From the NCBI GenBank assembly GCA_964519615.1, contig CAZFIM010000017.1, positions 1-43,886 on the forward strand: DNA of 43,886 bases. The letters are read 5' to 3'. Positions 1 to 6,661 of this stretch are shown here, piece after piece (the first letter of the stretch is position 1; each line of letters starts with the position of its first letter). Origin of the DNA: CAZFIM01 sp964519615. Lineage in GTDB: Bacteria; Chloroflexota; Dehalococcoidia; GIF9; UBA5629. The position numbers and the translations under genes were made by a program. The notes under the pieces were generated by a model. The model ran no database searches, was not told the origin of the DNA, and saw nothing but the letters and a program-made list of their open reading frames with translations.

Positions 1-692
1 GGAACTTCAGCGGTGGGGACGAACCAGAAATCCTCCTCAGCATCGTGATAAAGGTTGTCTTCAAACTTGGGCAGGTTGCTGGAGCCGATCATGCACTCAC
101 GCTTGACCATATAGGGAGGCTGTATTTCAGTAAAACCGTATTCCTTTGTATGCAGGTCGAGCATGAAATTTATCAGCGCTCGCTGCAGCAGCGCGCCCTG
201 TCCGTTGAGCACGTAAAAACGCGAGCCTGAGAGCTTTACCCCTCTCTGAAAATCGATAATTCCTAGCTTCTCCCCCAGTTCCCAGTGCGGCAGAGGTTCA
301 AAAGAGAACGTACGTATTTTACCAACGGTGCGTACCGTTACATTATCATTTGCGTCTGCGCCTGAAGGCACATCCTCATGGGGAATGTTGGGAAGGCGGA
401 GAAGACGGTCTTCAAGCTCGCCTGCGATTTGGCTGATCTTACTTTCAAGAGAGCTGATATCCTCACCGGTCTTACGCATCTCGGCAATGAGCTCCGGTGG
501 CTTCTGCGGCATTTTACCCAGCCGTTTACTCACTTCATTGCGCGTAGCTCTAAGAGCTTCCACTTCCTGCAACAATTTACGGTGTTGCTCATCGAGCGCA
601 AGTATTTCATCCAGTGGGGCGTTATCTCCCCGCTTTTGCAGGCTTTGGCGAATCAGGTCAGGATTATCCCGGATTAATTTTATATCGAGCAT
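1..692 (-). CDS. serS: Seryl-tRNA synthetase, N-terminal part (cut by window edge)
   Basis: Class II aminoacyl-tRNA synthetase that charges tRNA-Ser in the cytoplasm. Reading leftward from an ATG at 692 gives about 230 residues beginning MLDIKLIRDNPDLIRQSLQKR. This is the typical SerS start, followed by the long antiparallel coiled-coil tRNA-binding arm (about residues 30-105) and the start of the catalytic domain, including a GEKLGIIDF segment and a stretch ending near a PTAEV motif. The frame is still open at base 1, so the active-site motifs 2 and 3 lie outside the window. The start is preceded by an AGGGGAAAG ribosome site and lies 16 nt after the lysS stop, so it is the third gene of the greA-lysS-serS operon. 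Identification is firm; only the truncation is imposed by the window. Confidence 0.95.
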   Translation of the reverse strand, partial: MLDIKLIRDNPDLIRQSLQKRGDNAPLDEILALDEQHRKLLQEVEALRATRNEVSKRLGKMPQKPPELIAEMRKTGEDISSLESKISQIAGELEDRLLRLPNIPHEDVPSGADANDNVTVRTVGKIRTFSFEPLPHWELGEKLGIIDFQRGVKLSGSRFYVLNGQGALLQRALINFMLDLHTKEYGFTEIQPPYMVKRECMIGSSNLPKFEDNLYHDAEEDFWFVPTAEV

Positions 693-708
693 AAACGATC
701 GCTTTCCC

Positions 709-2190
709 CTACTCTTTCGTCTTCAGTTGGGGGAAGAGAATAATTTCACGGATAGACTGCTTGCCGCTCAACAACATGAGCAGCCTGTCAATTCCGATTC
801 CCAGTCCGCCCGTCGGCGGCATACCATATTCTAGAGCGAAGATGAAGTCATCGTCAATTACCTCTTCCTCGATATCCGTCGAGGGGCGCTTCTCAAGTTG
901 ATGTTCAAAACGCCGTTTCTGCTCCAGAGGATCGTTGAGTTCAGTGAAAGCGTTTGCTATCTCTATCCCTCCGCAAAAGGCCTCGAAACGCTCGACCATC
1001 TCTTCATCGCCGGGTTTCGATTTTGCTAGAGGAGACATATCCTTCGGGTAATCGACTAAAAATACCGGGCTGATAAGGTGCGGCTCCACAAACGTTGAAA
1101 CCAGCTCATCGATAAGCCTACCGCGGTCTTTTTCAGGGTCGACCTTCATACCATCCTCTTCCATTTTCCGGCGCAGAGAAGCGGTATCCGGGTATTTCAG
1201 AAAATCGATGCCGGAACGCTCGATCAGGGCGTCACGCAGCAGGATACGCGGCCAGGGCGGCGTAAGGTCTACCGTTTTTTCTTCCCATGTGATAAGAGGG
1301 CTGCCCAATACTTCCATGGAGATATGGTATATCATATCTTCCACGAGCTTCATCATATCATGGTAATCAGCATATGCCTGGTAACATTCCATAAGTGTGA
1401 ATTCGGGATTATGCCTGGTAGAGACACCTTCATTACGGAATACCCGCCCTATCTCGAATACTTTATCGAATCCGCCGATTATCAATCTTTTCAGATACAG
1501 CTCAAGAGCGATTCTCAAATAAAGATCTTCATCGAGCGCGTGGTGATGTGTAATAAAAGGGCGCGCCAGAGCTCCGCCCGCCAACTGCTGCAGTACGGGT
1601 GTTTCCACCTCGATAAAGCCTCTGTTACTGAGGAAGCTTCTGATAGAGGTAAGGAACTTGCTGCGGTTGGTAAACAGGGTCAACGCCTCTTCGTTGGAAA
1701 TCAAGTCCAGATAGCGGTGGCGGTAGCGTTTTTCTATATCCACCAGCCCGTGCCATTTCTCCGGCAGGGCATGGAGCGATTTGGCAAGCAAGGAAAATTC
1801 TGTAACGTCCACTGTAATTTCACCGCTTTTAGTGCGGAAAAGAGTGCCGGTTGCTCCAATAATATCCCCGATATCAAGGTCGCGCAGATTTTGATACGGT
1901 TCCTCCCCCAGCTTGGCGCGGTTGAAATAGAGCTGTATTTTCCCGGAACTATCACGAATATCAAGGAAGGCGATCTTCCCCATCAGGCGGTTTGCCATTA
2001 CGCGTCCGGCCAGCACAAATTGCAATTGAGCAGCGTTATCTGCGGACTTCTCGTGTTCGATGAACAGGTCGATAGCTTCCTTGTTGGTATGGCTGCGGCG
2101 GTAACGATTAGGATAAGGGTCTATACCCTTGCTTTTTACTCTCTCCAGCTTCTCCAGGCGCTGCTCGCCGATTTGTTCCAAACGTCCCAT
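709..2190 (-). CDS. lysS: Lysyl-tRNA synthetase, class II
   Basis: Charges tRNA-Lys with lysine using ATP. The 493-residue length is normal for bacterial class II LysRS. An N-terminal OB-fold (about residues 55-150) for anticodon binding is followed by the catalytic core. Motif 2 is visible as FRNEGVSTRHNPEFT and motif 3 as GLGIGIDRLLML near the C terminus. The usual APELYLKRL segment reads ALELYLKRL here, a mild substitution. The ATG at 2190 is only 5 nt after the greA stop, with no clear Shine-Dalgarno, which suggests translational coupling to greA. serS follows 16 nt downstream, so the three genes share one transcript. Assignment is secure. Confidence 0.97.
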   Translation of the reverse strand: MGRLEQIGEQRLEKLERVKSKGIDPYPNRYRRSHTNKEAIDLFIEHEKSADNAAQLQFVLAGRVMANRLMGKIAFLDIRDSSGKIQLYFNRAKLGEEPYQNLRDLDIGDIIGATGTLFRTKSGEITVDVTEFSLLAKSLHALPEKWHGLVDIEKRYRHRYLDLISNEEALTLFTNRSKFLTSIRSFLSNRGFIEVETPVLQQLAGGALARPFITHHHALDEDLYLRIALELYLKRLIIGGFDKVFEIGRVFRNEGVSTRHNPEFTLMECYQAYADYHDMMKLVEDMIYHISMEVLGSPLITWEEKTVDLTPPWPRILLRDALIERSGIDFLKYPDTASLRRKMEEDGMKVDPEKDRGRLIDELVSTFVEPHLISPVFLVDYPKDMSPLAKSKPGDEEMVERFEAFCGGIEIANAFTELNDPLEQKRRFEHQLEKRPSTDIEEEVIDDDFIFALEYGMPPTGGLGIGIDRLLMLLSGKQSIREIILFPQLKTKE

Positions 2191-2195
2191 GATGG

Positions 2196-2663
2196 TTAGC
2201 GTATTTCAAGTATAGACAACTTGTAAACCCCGGCCGGTGTGGTGACTTCGACTTCTTCGCCGGTCTTGCGGTTGAGCAATGCCCGGCCCACCGGTGATTC
2301 GTCGGAAATCCGGCCGTTAAGCGGATCAGCTTCCGCGCTGCCGACAAGCGTATACTGTTCTATTTTCCCGTCCTGATTCTGGATGAGTATTATATTTCCT
2401 AGCTCCACTATCCCAGGTTTTACCGGTGCTTCTATGACAGTGGCGTTCTTTATAGTATTCTCGAGCTGAAGAATGCGGCCTTCAATAAAAGCCTGCTCAT
2501 TTTTTGCATCGTCGTACTCGGCATTGTTCTCGGTGCCCCCCACTTCCCGCGCCCGTTTGATCTTTTCCGCAACTTCCGGCCTTCTTAGAGCGACAAGCTG
2601 TTCAAGCTCCTTTTCCAGTTTAATCAGTCCCTCTCGAGTAATATTAATTTGCTTTTGTCCCAT
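2196..2663 (-). CDS. greA: Transcription elongation factor GreA (altered acidic tip)
   Basis: Binds the RNA polymerase secondary channel and stimulates transcript cleavage in backtracked complexes. The 155 residues fit GreA: an N-terminal coiled coil (about 10-75) and a C-terminal FKBP-like domain (about 80-155) ending PAGVYKLSILEI. In E. coli the coiled-coil tip is GDLKENAEY, with Asp41 and Glu44 needed for cleavage. Here the equally spaced tip reads GGTENNAEY (residues 42-50), so the first acid is Gly and the second is Asn, with a Glu one position earlier. Activity may be reduced or the acid shifted. It is the first gene of the operon with lysS and serS and lies behind a promoter plus a leader terminator. 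Confidence 0.93.
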   Translation of the reverse strand: MGQKQINITREGLIKLEKELEQLVALRRPEVAEKIKRAREVGGTENNAEYDDAKNEQAFIEGRILQLENTIKNATVIEAPVKPGIVELGNIILIQNQDGKIEQYTLVGSAEADPLNGRISDESPVGRALLNRKTGEEVEVTTPAGVYKLSILEIR

Positions 2664-2691
2664 CTTGCCTTACCTCACACCGGAAAGTTGT

Positions 2692-2719
2692 AAAAAAACT
2701 GAGAGCACAGAACCCTCAG
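2692..2719 (-). terminator. Intrinsic terminator in the greA leader (attenuator-like)
   Basis: On the minus strand, CTGAGGG-TTCTGTG-CTCTCAG forms a 7-bp stem (one G-U pair) directly followed by seven T residues. It lies between the greA promoter (2744-2772) and the greA start (2663), so it must be read through to express greA-lysS-serS. It cannot be the end of an upstream leftward gene because none exists here. E. coli greA also has a leader terminator that makes the small RNA GraL, so the arrangement parallels a known case. Confidence 0.75.
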
Positions 2720-2743
2720 CCGGAGCAAATTTGATTTTAATCA

Positions 2744-2772
2744 ATTATAGTCTGCTTAGCGTATATTGTAAA
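2744..2772 (-). promoter_or_regulatory. Promoter of greA-lysS-serS
   Basis: On the minus strand TTTACA (2772-2767) and TATAAT (2749-2744) are separated by 17 bp, which is near consensus for the housekeeping sigma factor. An inverted repeat TTGATT-AA-AATCAA (2744-2731) follows the -10 box, in the expected initiation region, and could be an operator or simply the 5' end of the leader. Confidence 0.75.
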
Positions 2773-2781
2773 GGACTTTTA

Positions 2782-2812
2782 TTGGTTATTAGTCGTTAAA
2801 GAATGGTATAAT
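2782..2812 (+). promoter_or_regulatory. Candidate promoter of the BioD/DRTGG gene
   Basis: A perfect TATAAT at 2807-2812 lies 33 nt before the start at 2845. The best -35 candidates are weak (TTGGTT at 2782-2787 with a long 19-bp spacer). It is back to back with the greA promoter. Confidence 0.45.
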
Positions 2813-2844
2813 GAGAATTCTTTGGTGTTTTATTGTAGAGAGCT

Positions 2845-3900
2845 ATGGTCACTATATATGTAGATTCAGTTTATATTGCCGGCAAGACAGCGTTTTGTGC
2901 GAGCCTGGGAAGGCGATTGATTCTCAGGGGTAAAAAAGTAGGCTTTTTTATGCCTGTAAAATACTCGGGTATGAATGGAGAAGCCCGGCATTCCATAGAA
3001 TTTCTTAAAGAAGCCCTGGAACTAACGGATGCTGATGACAGGATATCCCCGATGACGGTATCAACTGATGATCTTTGGAGGGACCTGACAGAGGATACGC
3101 AAAATTTCATTCAAAAGATAAAAAAAGACTTTGCAGCTATAGCCAAAAATAAAGACGTTATGCTGGTTGAAGGCCTGGGTGGTATGGTAATCGATAACGT
3201 CTCCACTCTTGCTTGTTACTCGGTGAGCGAGGCATTAGACAGCAAGGTGATTATTCTGCTCAGGTATTCCGCTCAATTGACACCGGATTTGCTTTATCGT
3301 GTTGTCCGGGAATTGGGTGGTAAATTGCTTGGAATAGTGGTCAACCTTGTCCCGGAATCCAGCTTCCAGTCTGTACGATGCAGTATTTGCGACCGATTCA
3401 GCAAAGCGGGTATCAATGTGCTTGGTGTCTTTCCCGAGATACGGGGATTAGCGGGTGTGACGGTAGAGGAATTGGCAGGAACATTGGATGGAGAGATGAT
3501 AATCGAATCGAAGGCGGAGAATATAATAGCTGAAAACGTTATGATCGGCGCGATGACCATGGACTCGGGTAGGGACTATTTTAACCGCAAACAAAAGAAA
3601 GCGGTGATTGTACGTGGAGAGCGGGCCGATATGCAGATGGCAGCACTCGATACAGATACCGTCTGCATGGTTGTAACCGATAATATTAAACCGCTTTCTC
3701 CGGTTATTGCGCGTGCCAGGGAGAAAAATGTTCCGGTAATAGTATCACCTAAAGATACTGCAGGAGTAATTGCCGATTTTGAAAAAGCCTTCTCGCACGC
3801 CTGCTTTAACAATGCGGGAAAATTAAATAAATTCGAAAAACTGCTGGAGCGTTATATGGATTTCAGCACTATTGATCCTCTATTGGATCAGACTGAGTAG
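2845..3900 (+). CDS. BioD-like P-loop plus DRTGG domain protein (phosphotransacetylase N-terminal type)
   Basis: The N-terminal half (about residues 1-215) resembles the dethiobiotin-synthetase-like P-loop region found at the N terminus of long phosphotransacetylases, with a GKT nucleotide-binding loop (VYIAGKTAFCASLGRR, residues 9-24) and a VEGLGGM segment near 111. The C-terminal half (about 216-330) looks like a DRTGG regulatory domain. The catalytic phosphate acetyl/butyryl transferase domain is absent, so it is a stand-alone sensor or regulator type rather than an enzyme of acetate metabolism. The ATG at 2845 follows a weak GAGAG site. It overlaps the end of the convergent DUF2007 gene by 32 nt. 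Family assignment is good; function is unknown. Confidence 0.75.
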   Translation: MVTIYVDSVYIAGKTAFCASLGRRLILRGKKVGFFMPVKYSGMNGEARHSIEFLKEALELTDADDRISPMTVSTDDLWRDLTEDTQNFIQKIKKDFAAIAKNKDVMLVEGLGGMVIDNVSTLACYSVSEALDSKVIILLRYSAQLTPDLLYRVVRELGGKLLGIVVNLVPESSFQSVRCSICDRFSKAGINVLGVFPEIRGLAGVTVEELAGTLDGEMIIESKAENIIAENVMIGAMTMDSGRDYFNRKQKKAVIVRGERADMQMAALDTDTVCMVVTDNIKPLSPVIARAREKNVPVIVSPKDTAGVIADFEKAFSHACFNNAGKLNKFEKLLERYMDFSTIDPLLDQTE

Positions 3901-4132
3901 TATCTGATTCAGGAACTTCATTTAAGAGGTTGCAAGCGGTCTTTACCATTGATTCAGGCACCTGCACATCTACTTTGCCCAGACCATCCACGGTAATCCC
4001 ATACACCAGTCCCGCGCTCTCGTATTTCAACAACACTGGAATATGCGCGCTTTCAAGTCTGCCTTTTACGATATAGGCTTCAGGCTGGCTGGTAGCAGTA
4101 TATACTGTCTTGAAATTTTCTTTATTAAACAT
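3869..4132 (-). CDS. DUF2007-like putative signal-transducing protein
   Basis: An 87-residue soluble protein. The core (residues about 8-70) has the DUF2007 pattern: a TVYTATSQPEAYIVKGRLES segment in which a beta strand leads into a helix, then PVLLKYES and a short strand with VQVPES. These proteins are small alpha-beta domains of unknown biochemical role, often annotated as signal-transducing. The gene is convergent with the BioD/DRTGG gene and overlaps its last 32 nt. The start is an ATG at 4132 with an AGGAGT-like site about 15 nt upstream. No operon partner is visible: the next leftward gene upstream is separated by a terminator. Confidence 0.6.
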   Translation of the reverse strand: MFNKENFKTVYTATSQPEAYIVKGRLESAHIPVLLKYESAGLVYGITVDGLGKVDVQVPESMVKTACNLLNEVPESDTTQSDPIEDQ

Positions 4133-4180
4133 GTTTCTGCCAGCCCTACTCCTCTACATGAAGATACTATTAACGAACAG

Positions 4181-4220
4181 AAAAATAAACAGTAGCCGGA
4201 AGCGCTCAGCTTCGGCTACT
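4181..4220 (-). terminator. Terminator of the cysteine-rich protein gene
   Basis: AGTAGCCG and CGGCTACT (4191-4198, 4213-4220) form a stem extended by AAGC/GCTT with one bulged base; on the minus strand it is followed by a T-rich tract (GTTTATTTTTC). It lies 35 nt after the stop of the leftward gene at 4255. The plus side has only TTTT, so function there is less likely. Confidence 0.7.
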
Positions 4221-4254
4221 GTTTTACGTACACTAGATATAAAGTTAATAATTA

Positions 4255-4908
4255 CTAGTATGAACCACAGAGATTGTCCGGTAGACACCATGTATCAGAT
4301 GCGCACTCGGAGTGCGGACAACCGGTAATACCCCAGTCGCCGCCGCCGCCGCTGTCACGGCGATCACTGTTACCAAAATGGTTGGGATGATCGTTGCTTA
4401 CGCGGGGATGAGCGCTGATATCGCAGCCGGCCCAGCCCTTGTTGGCGAAGCTAAGGCTTACGCCCCAGCAGCAGCAACATTTGGCTGCACCATATGCCGC
4501 ATCCGCAGGACATGACAATTCTGATGCTGAAGGCAGAGTGCAATCGCCCGTTCCGGGACATTCGTCTGCAATTTCACAATTATCAGGGTCAACACATGCT
4601 CCCAAAGAACCTACCTCTGTGTTACACGCGGTACATGAGCCGAAGCAAGCTCCCGGGTTTGCATTTCTGTTTGTGCATGCATCGTGAAGAACTGTGGGGG
4701 AAGCAAGCCCTGCTAAACGAGCCATTGCTGTTAACGGTGTTTTACCCCAATTGTTCAGATAGAGATAACAGGAATCGGGGTTATCTTCCCATTTTACGGT
4801 GTCGTAATCGCAATCCTGTGCCAGTGATCCAGCAAATACAGGAGCCGACACGAGCAACAGAGACATTGCCAGCACAAAAACGCCTAAAATGCCAACAAAT
4901 TTCCTCAT
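4255..4908 (-). CDS. Secreted cysteine-rich protein, family unknown
   Basis: A 217-residue protein with a clear signal peptide (residues 1-26, charged start MRKF, hydrophobic core, APVFA cleavage region). The mature part has 20 cysteines, including a run of four (KCCCCWG), pairs spaced C-x2-C (GSCTACN) and a C-terminal cluster. It is also rich in Asn, Asp and Gly, with a GGGG stretch and scattered histidines (about 160-200). This fits an exported, disulfide-bonded or metal-binding protein; I do not recognise a family. The ATG at 4908 has a strong AAGGAGG site at good spacing. It is monocistronic: own promoter (4949-4977) and own terminator (4181-4220). The strong signals suggest high expression. 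Confidence 0.75.
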   Translation of the reverse strand: MRKFVGILGVFVLAMSLLLVSAPVFAGSLAQDCDYDTVKWEDNPDSCYLYLNNWGKTPLTAMARLAGLASPTVLHDACTNRNANPGACFGSCTACNTEVGSLGACVDPDNCEIADECPGTGDCTLPSASELSCPADAAYGAAKCCCCWGVSLSFANKGWAGCDISAHPRVSNDHPNHFGNSDRRDSGGGGDWGITGCPHSECASDTWCLPDNLCGSY

Positions 4909-4948
4909 AGTCAGTCAACCTCCTTCATTAGGAATAGATTTTGGTAGC

Positions 4949-4977
4949 ATTGTACCTAGTACTGTGGTGGTTGTCAA
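4949..4977 (-). promoter_or_regulatory. Near-perfect promoter of the cysteine-rich protein gene
   Basis: On the minus strand TTGACA (4977-4972), a 17-bp spacer and TACAAT (4954-4949). This is among the closest to the housekeeping consensus in the window. Transcription would start about 35 nt before the ATG at 4908. Confidence 0.85.
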
Positions 4978-5011
4978 TAGGTATTTTATAGGTAATTAGT
5001 CATGTGGGGTC

Positions 5012-5040
5012 TTGAAAATAATAGTGGTAAGAGATAAAAT
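5012..5040 (+). promoter_or_regulatory. Promoter of speD-speE
   Basis: TTGAAA (5012-5017), 17-bp spacer, TAAAAT (5035-5040), giving a leader of roughly 80 nt before the speD start. No riboswitch fold was recognised in that leader. Confidence 0.55.
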
Positions 5041-5129
5041 AACTGCTTGTCGTTTTTCATAATGTGGTTCCGATTTGACCGCATAATTGGAGCCCTCATC
5101 CAAGACAAATCTAAAGGAGGGAAGGTGAT

Positions 5130-5507
5130 TTGCGTGCTCTCGGACGACACTTACTACTGGAACTTAAAGATTGTAACAGGGAGGTGTTAAATGACTTAGT
5201 GTTTCTTGAAAACTGTCTCAGCGATACTGCTGAGCAAATCGGAGCTACTGTTGTCAATAAAGCATTTCATCAGTTCAGTCCCCATGGGGTGAGCGGTGTA
5301 GTAGTAGTGGCAGAATCCCACCTGTGTATTCATACGTGGCCTGAGCATGGCTATGCTGCTGTCGATGTGTTCACTTGCGGTGAAACAATCGATCCCAAGG
5401 ATGCTGTAGAAATCCTTGTCAAGAAGCTTCAGGCGGGAAACTCCTCGTACATGGAACTTGAACGCGGTGTATTTGCTGATAGCGAAATTGGTTGTGGAGT
5501 AAAATGA
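5130..5507 (+). CDS. speD: S-adenosylmethionine decarboxylase proenzyme (prokaryotic class)
   Basis: Makes decarboxylated S-adenosylmethionine, the aminopropyl donor for polyamines. It is a pyruvoyl enzyme produced by self-cleavage. The 125-residue sequence has the hallmark GVSGVVVVAESHLCIHTWPE: cleavage is expected between Glu62 and Ser63, with His68 and Cys83 in the processing and catalytic positions, the same numbering as the Thermotoga enzyme. The start is TTG at 5130, chosen because an AAAGGAGG site (5113-5120) sits 9 nt upstream and no in-frame ATG gives a full N terminus. The stop overlaps the next start (ATGA at 5504-5507), so speD and the aminopropyltransferase are co-translated. Confidence 0.95.
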   Translation: MRALGRHLLLELKDCNREVLNDLVFLENCLSDTAEQIGATVVNKAFHQFSPHGVSGVVVVAESHLCIHTWPEHGYAAVDVFTCGETIDPKDAVEILVKKLQAGNSSYMELERGVFADSEIGCGVK

Positions 5508-6427
5508 GCGATTCCGACAATCCTGATAAGCGACGCTGGTTAAGGGATGAGGTATCTCCTAACCTTGTGCAGCTCCATAAAATAAAAGACGAGATATTTC
5601 GTGGTCAGACGGATTTTCAGTCTGTCAGTATTATTGATACTGACAGCTTCGGTCGCTGTCTGGTGCTGGACAATAAGATACAGTCCAGCTCTGCCGATGA
5701 GTTCATCTACCATGAGGCTCTCGTGCATCCTGTCATGCTGAGTCACCCGGAACCGCAAACGGTCTTTATTGCGGGTGGTGGTGAAGGGGCTACTTTGCGC
5801 GAAGTGCTTTCCCATACTACCGTAAGAAAGGTGGTTATGGTGGATATAGACAGCAAGGTAATCGATATTTGCCGCACGCATTTGCCCCAGATACACCAAA
5901 ATGCTTTCGATGACCCTCGAGCCGAGTTGATTTTTATGGATGCCCGTAAATATCTGGCTGAGACCCGGGATTCCTTTGATGTTGCCATTGTAGATCTGGT
6001 CGAACCGCTGGAAGCAGGTCCGGCGTGTATGCTTTATACCAGCGAGTTCTATCATCTGGTTAAATCGATCCTCAACCCGTCAGGTATAGTAGCGATTCAA
6101 TCAGGCGCCTCCGGTTGGACCAATTTACAGAATTTCACAGCGATTCATAATACAATCAAGAGCATTTTTTCCATAGCGCGCCCTTATCAGATCTATGTTC
6201 CTTCTTTCGTAGACATGTGGGGCTTCACTGCCGCCTCTCAGACCATCGATGCCGCAGCAATCGGGCCGGAAGAAATCGATAAAAGAATTAGATCGAGAAT
6301 ATGTAAACAGCTTCTTTCATATGACGGCCGGTCTCACCCTGCAATTTTTTCTCTACCCAGACATATACGCCGGGAACTGGAAAAGGAAAAACGCATCATC
6401 ACCGATAACCATCCTCTCTATATGTAG
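5504..6427 (+). CDS. speE: Aminopropyltransferase (spermidine/thermospermine synthase family)
   Basis: Transfers an aminopropyl group from decarboxylated SAM to a di- or polyamine. The 307-residue protein has the Rossmann GGGEG motif (residues 91-95), the acidic VDID (113-116) and the catalytic Asp164. Classical SpeE has DSSDP around that Asp; here it is DLVEP, followed by GPACMLYTSEFY and YVPSFVDMWGF. That pattern resembles ACAULIS5-type thermospermine synthases and related prokaryotic enzymes, so the product may be thermospermine or a longer polyamine. An ATG at 5504 overlapping the speD stop is preferred over the TTG at 5492 because it has a GGAG site and gives ATGA coupling. Family is certain; exact product is not. 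Confidence 0.9.
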   Translation: MSDSDNPDKRRWLRDEVSPNLVQLHKIKDEIFRGQTDFQSVSIIDTDSFGRCLVLDNKIQSSSADEFIYHEALVHPVMLSHPEPQTVFIAGGGEGATLREVLSHTTVRKVVMVDIDSKVIDICRTHLPQIHQNAFDDPRAELIFMDARKYLAETRDSFDVAIVDLVEPLEAGPACMLYTSEFYHLVKSILNPSGIVAIQSGASGWTNLQNFTAIHNTIKSIFSIARPYQIYVPSFVDMWGFTAASQTIDAAAIGPEEIDKRIRSRICKQLLSYDGRSHPAIFSLPRHIRRELEKEKRIITDNHPLYM

Positions 6428-6563
6428 TGTGAAAGCCTTTATACCTCTCTAAAGCAAGTTGACTATCATCTGTTTGTAAATTTGCCAGTTGCACAAGCCC
6501 ATGCCTGGTTATTGTATTTCTAATGTAATATTTCATAGAGAAGTCTATTTCAATTACCAATCC

Positions 6564-6592
6564 TTGACAGTTTATAGGGGCAGGGTTAAGAT
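6564..6592 (+). promoter_or_regulatory. Promoter of the UPF0182 gene
   Basis: TTGACA (6564-6569), 17-bp spacer, TAAGAT (6587-6592); the start codon is at 6662, leaving a leader of about 63 nt. Confidence 0.65.
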
Positions 6593-6661
6593 TACCTGAC
6601 AATAGATATAAAAAGCATGTAGAAAACGTGCCGTTATTTTATTTCAGACTGAGGTAAGTCA

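Noticed and set aside
1324..2199. Long plus-strand frame opposite lysS
   Set aside because: It is antisense to a well-supported lysS and its translation has no domain; a codon-bias shadow.
6399..6602. Open frame of 67 residues on the minus strand after speE
   Set aside because: It overlaps the 3' end of speE, has no ribosome site, and the translation has no recognisable domain.
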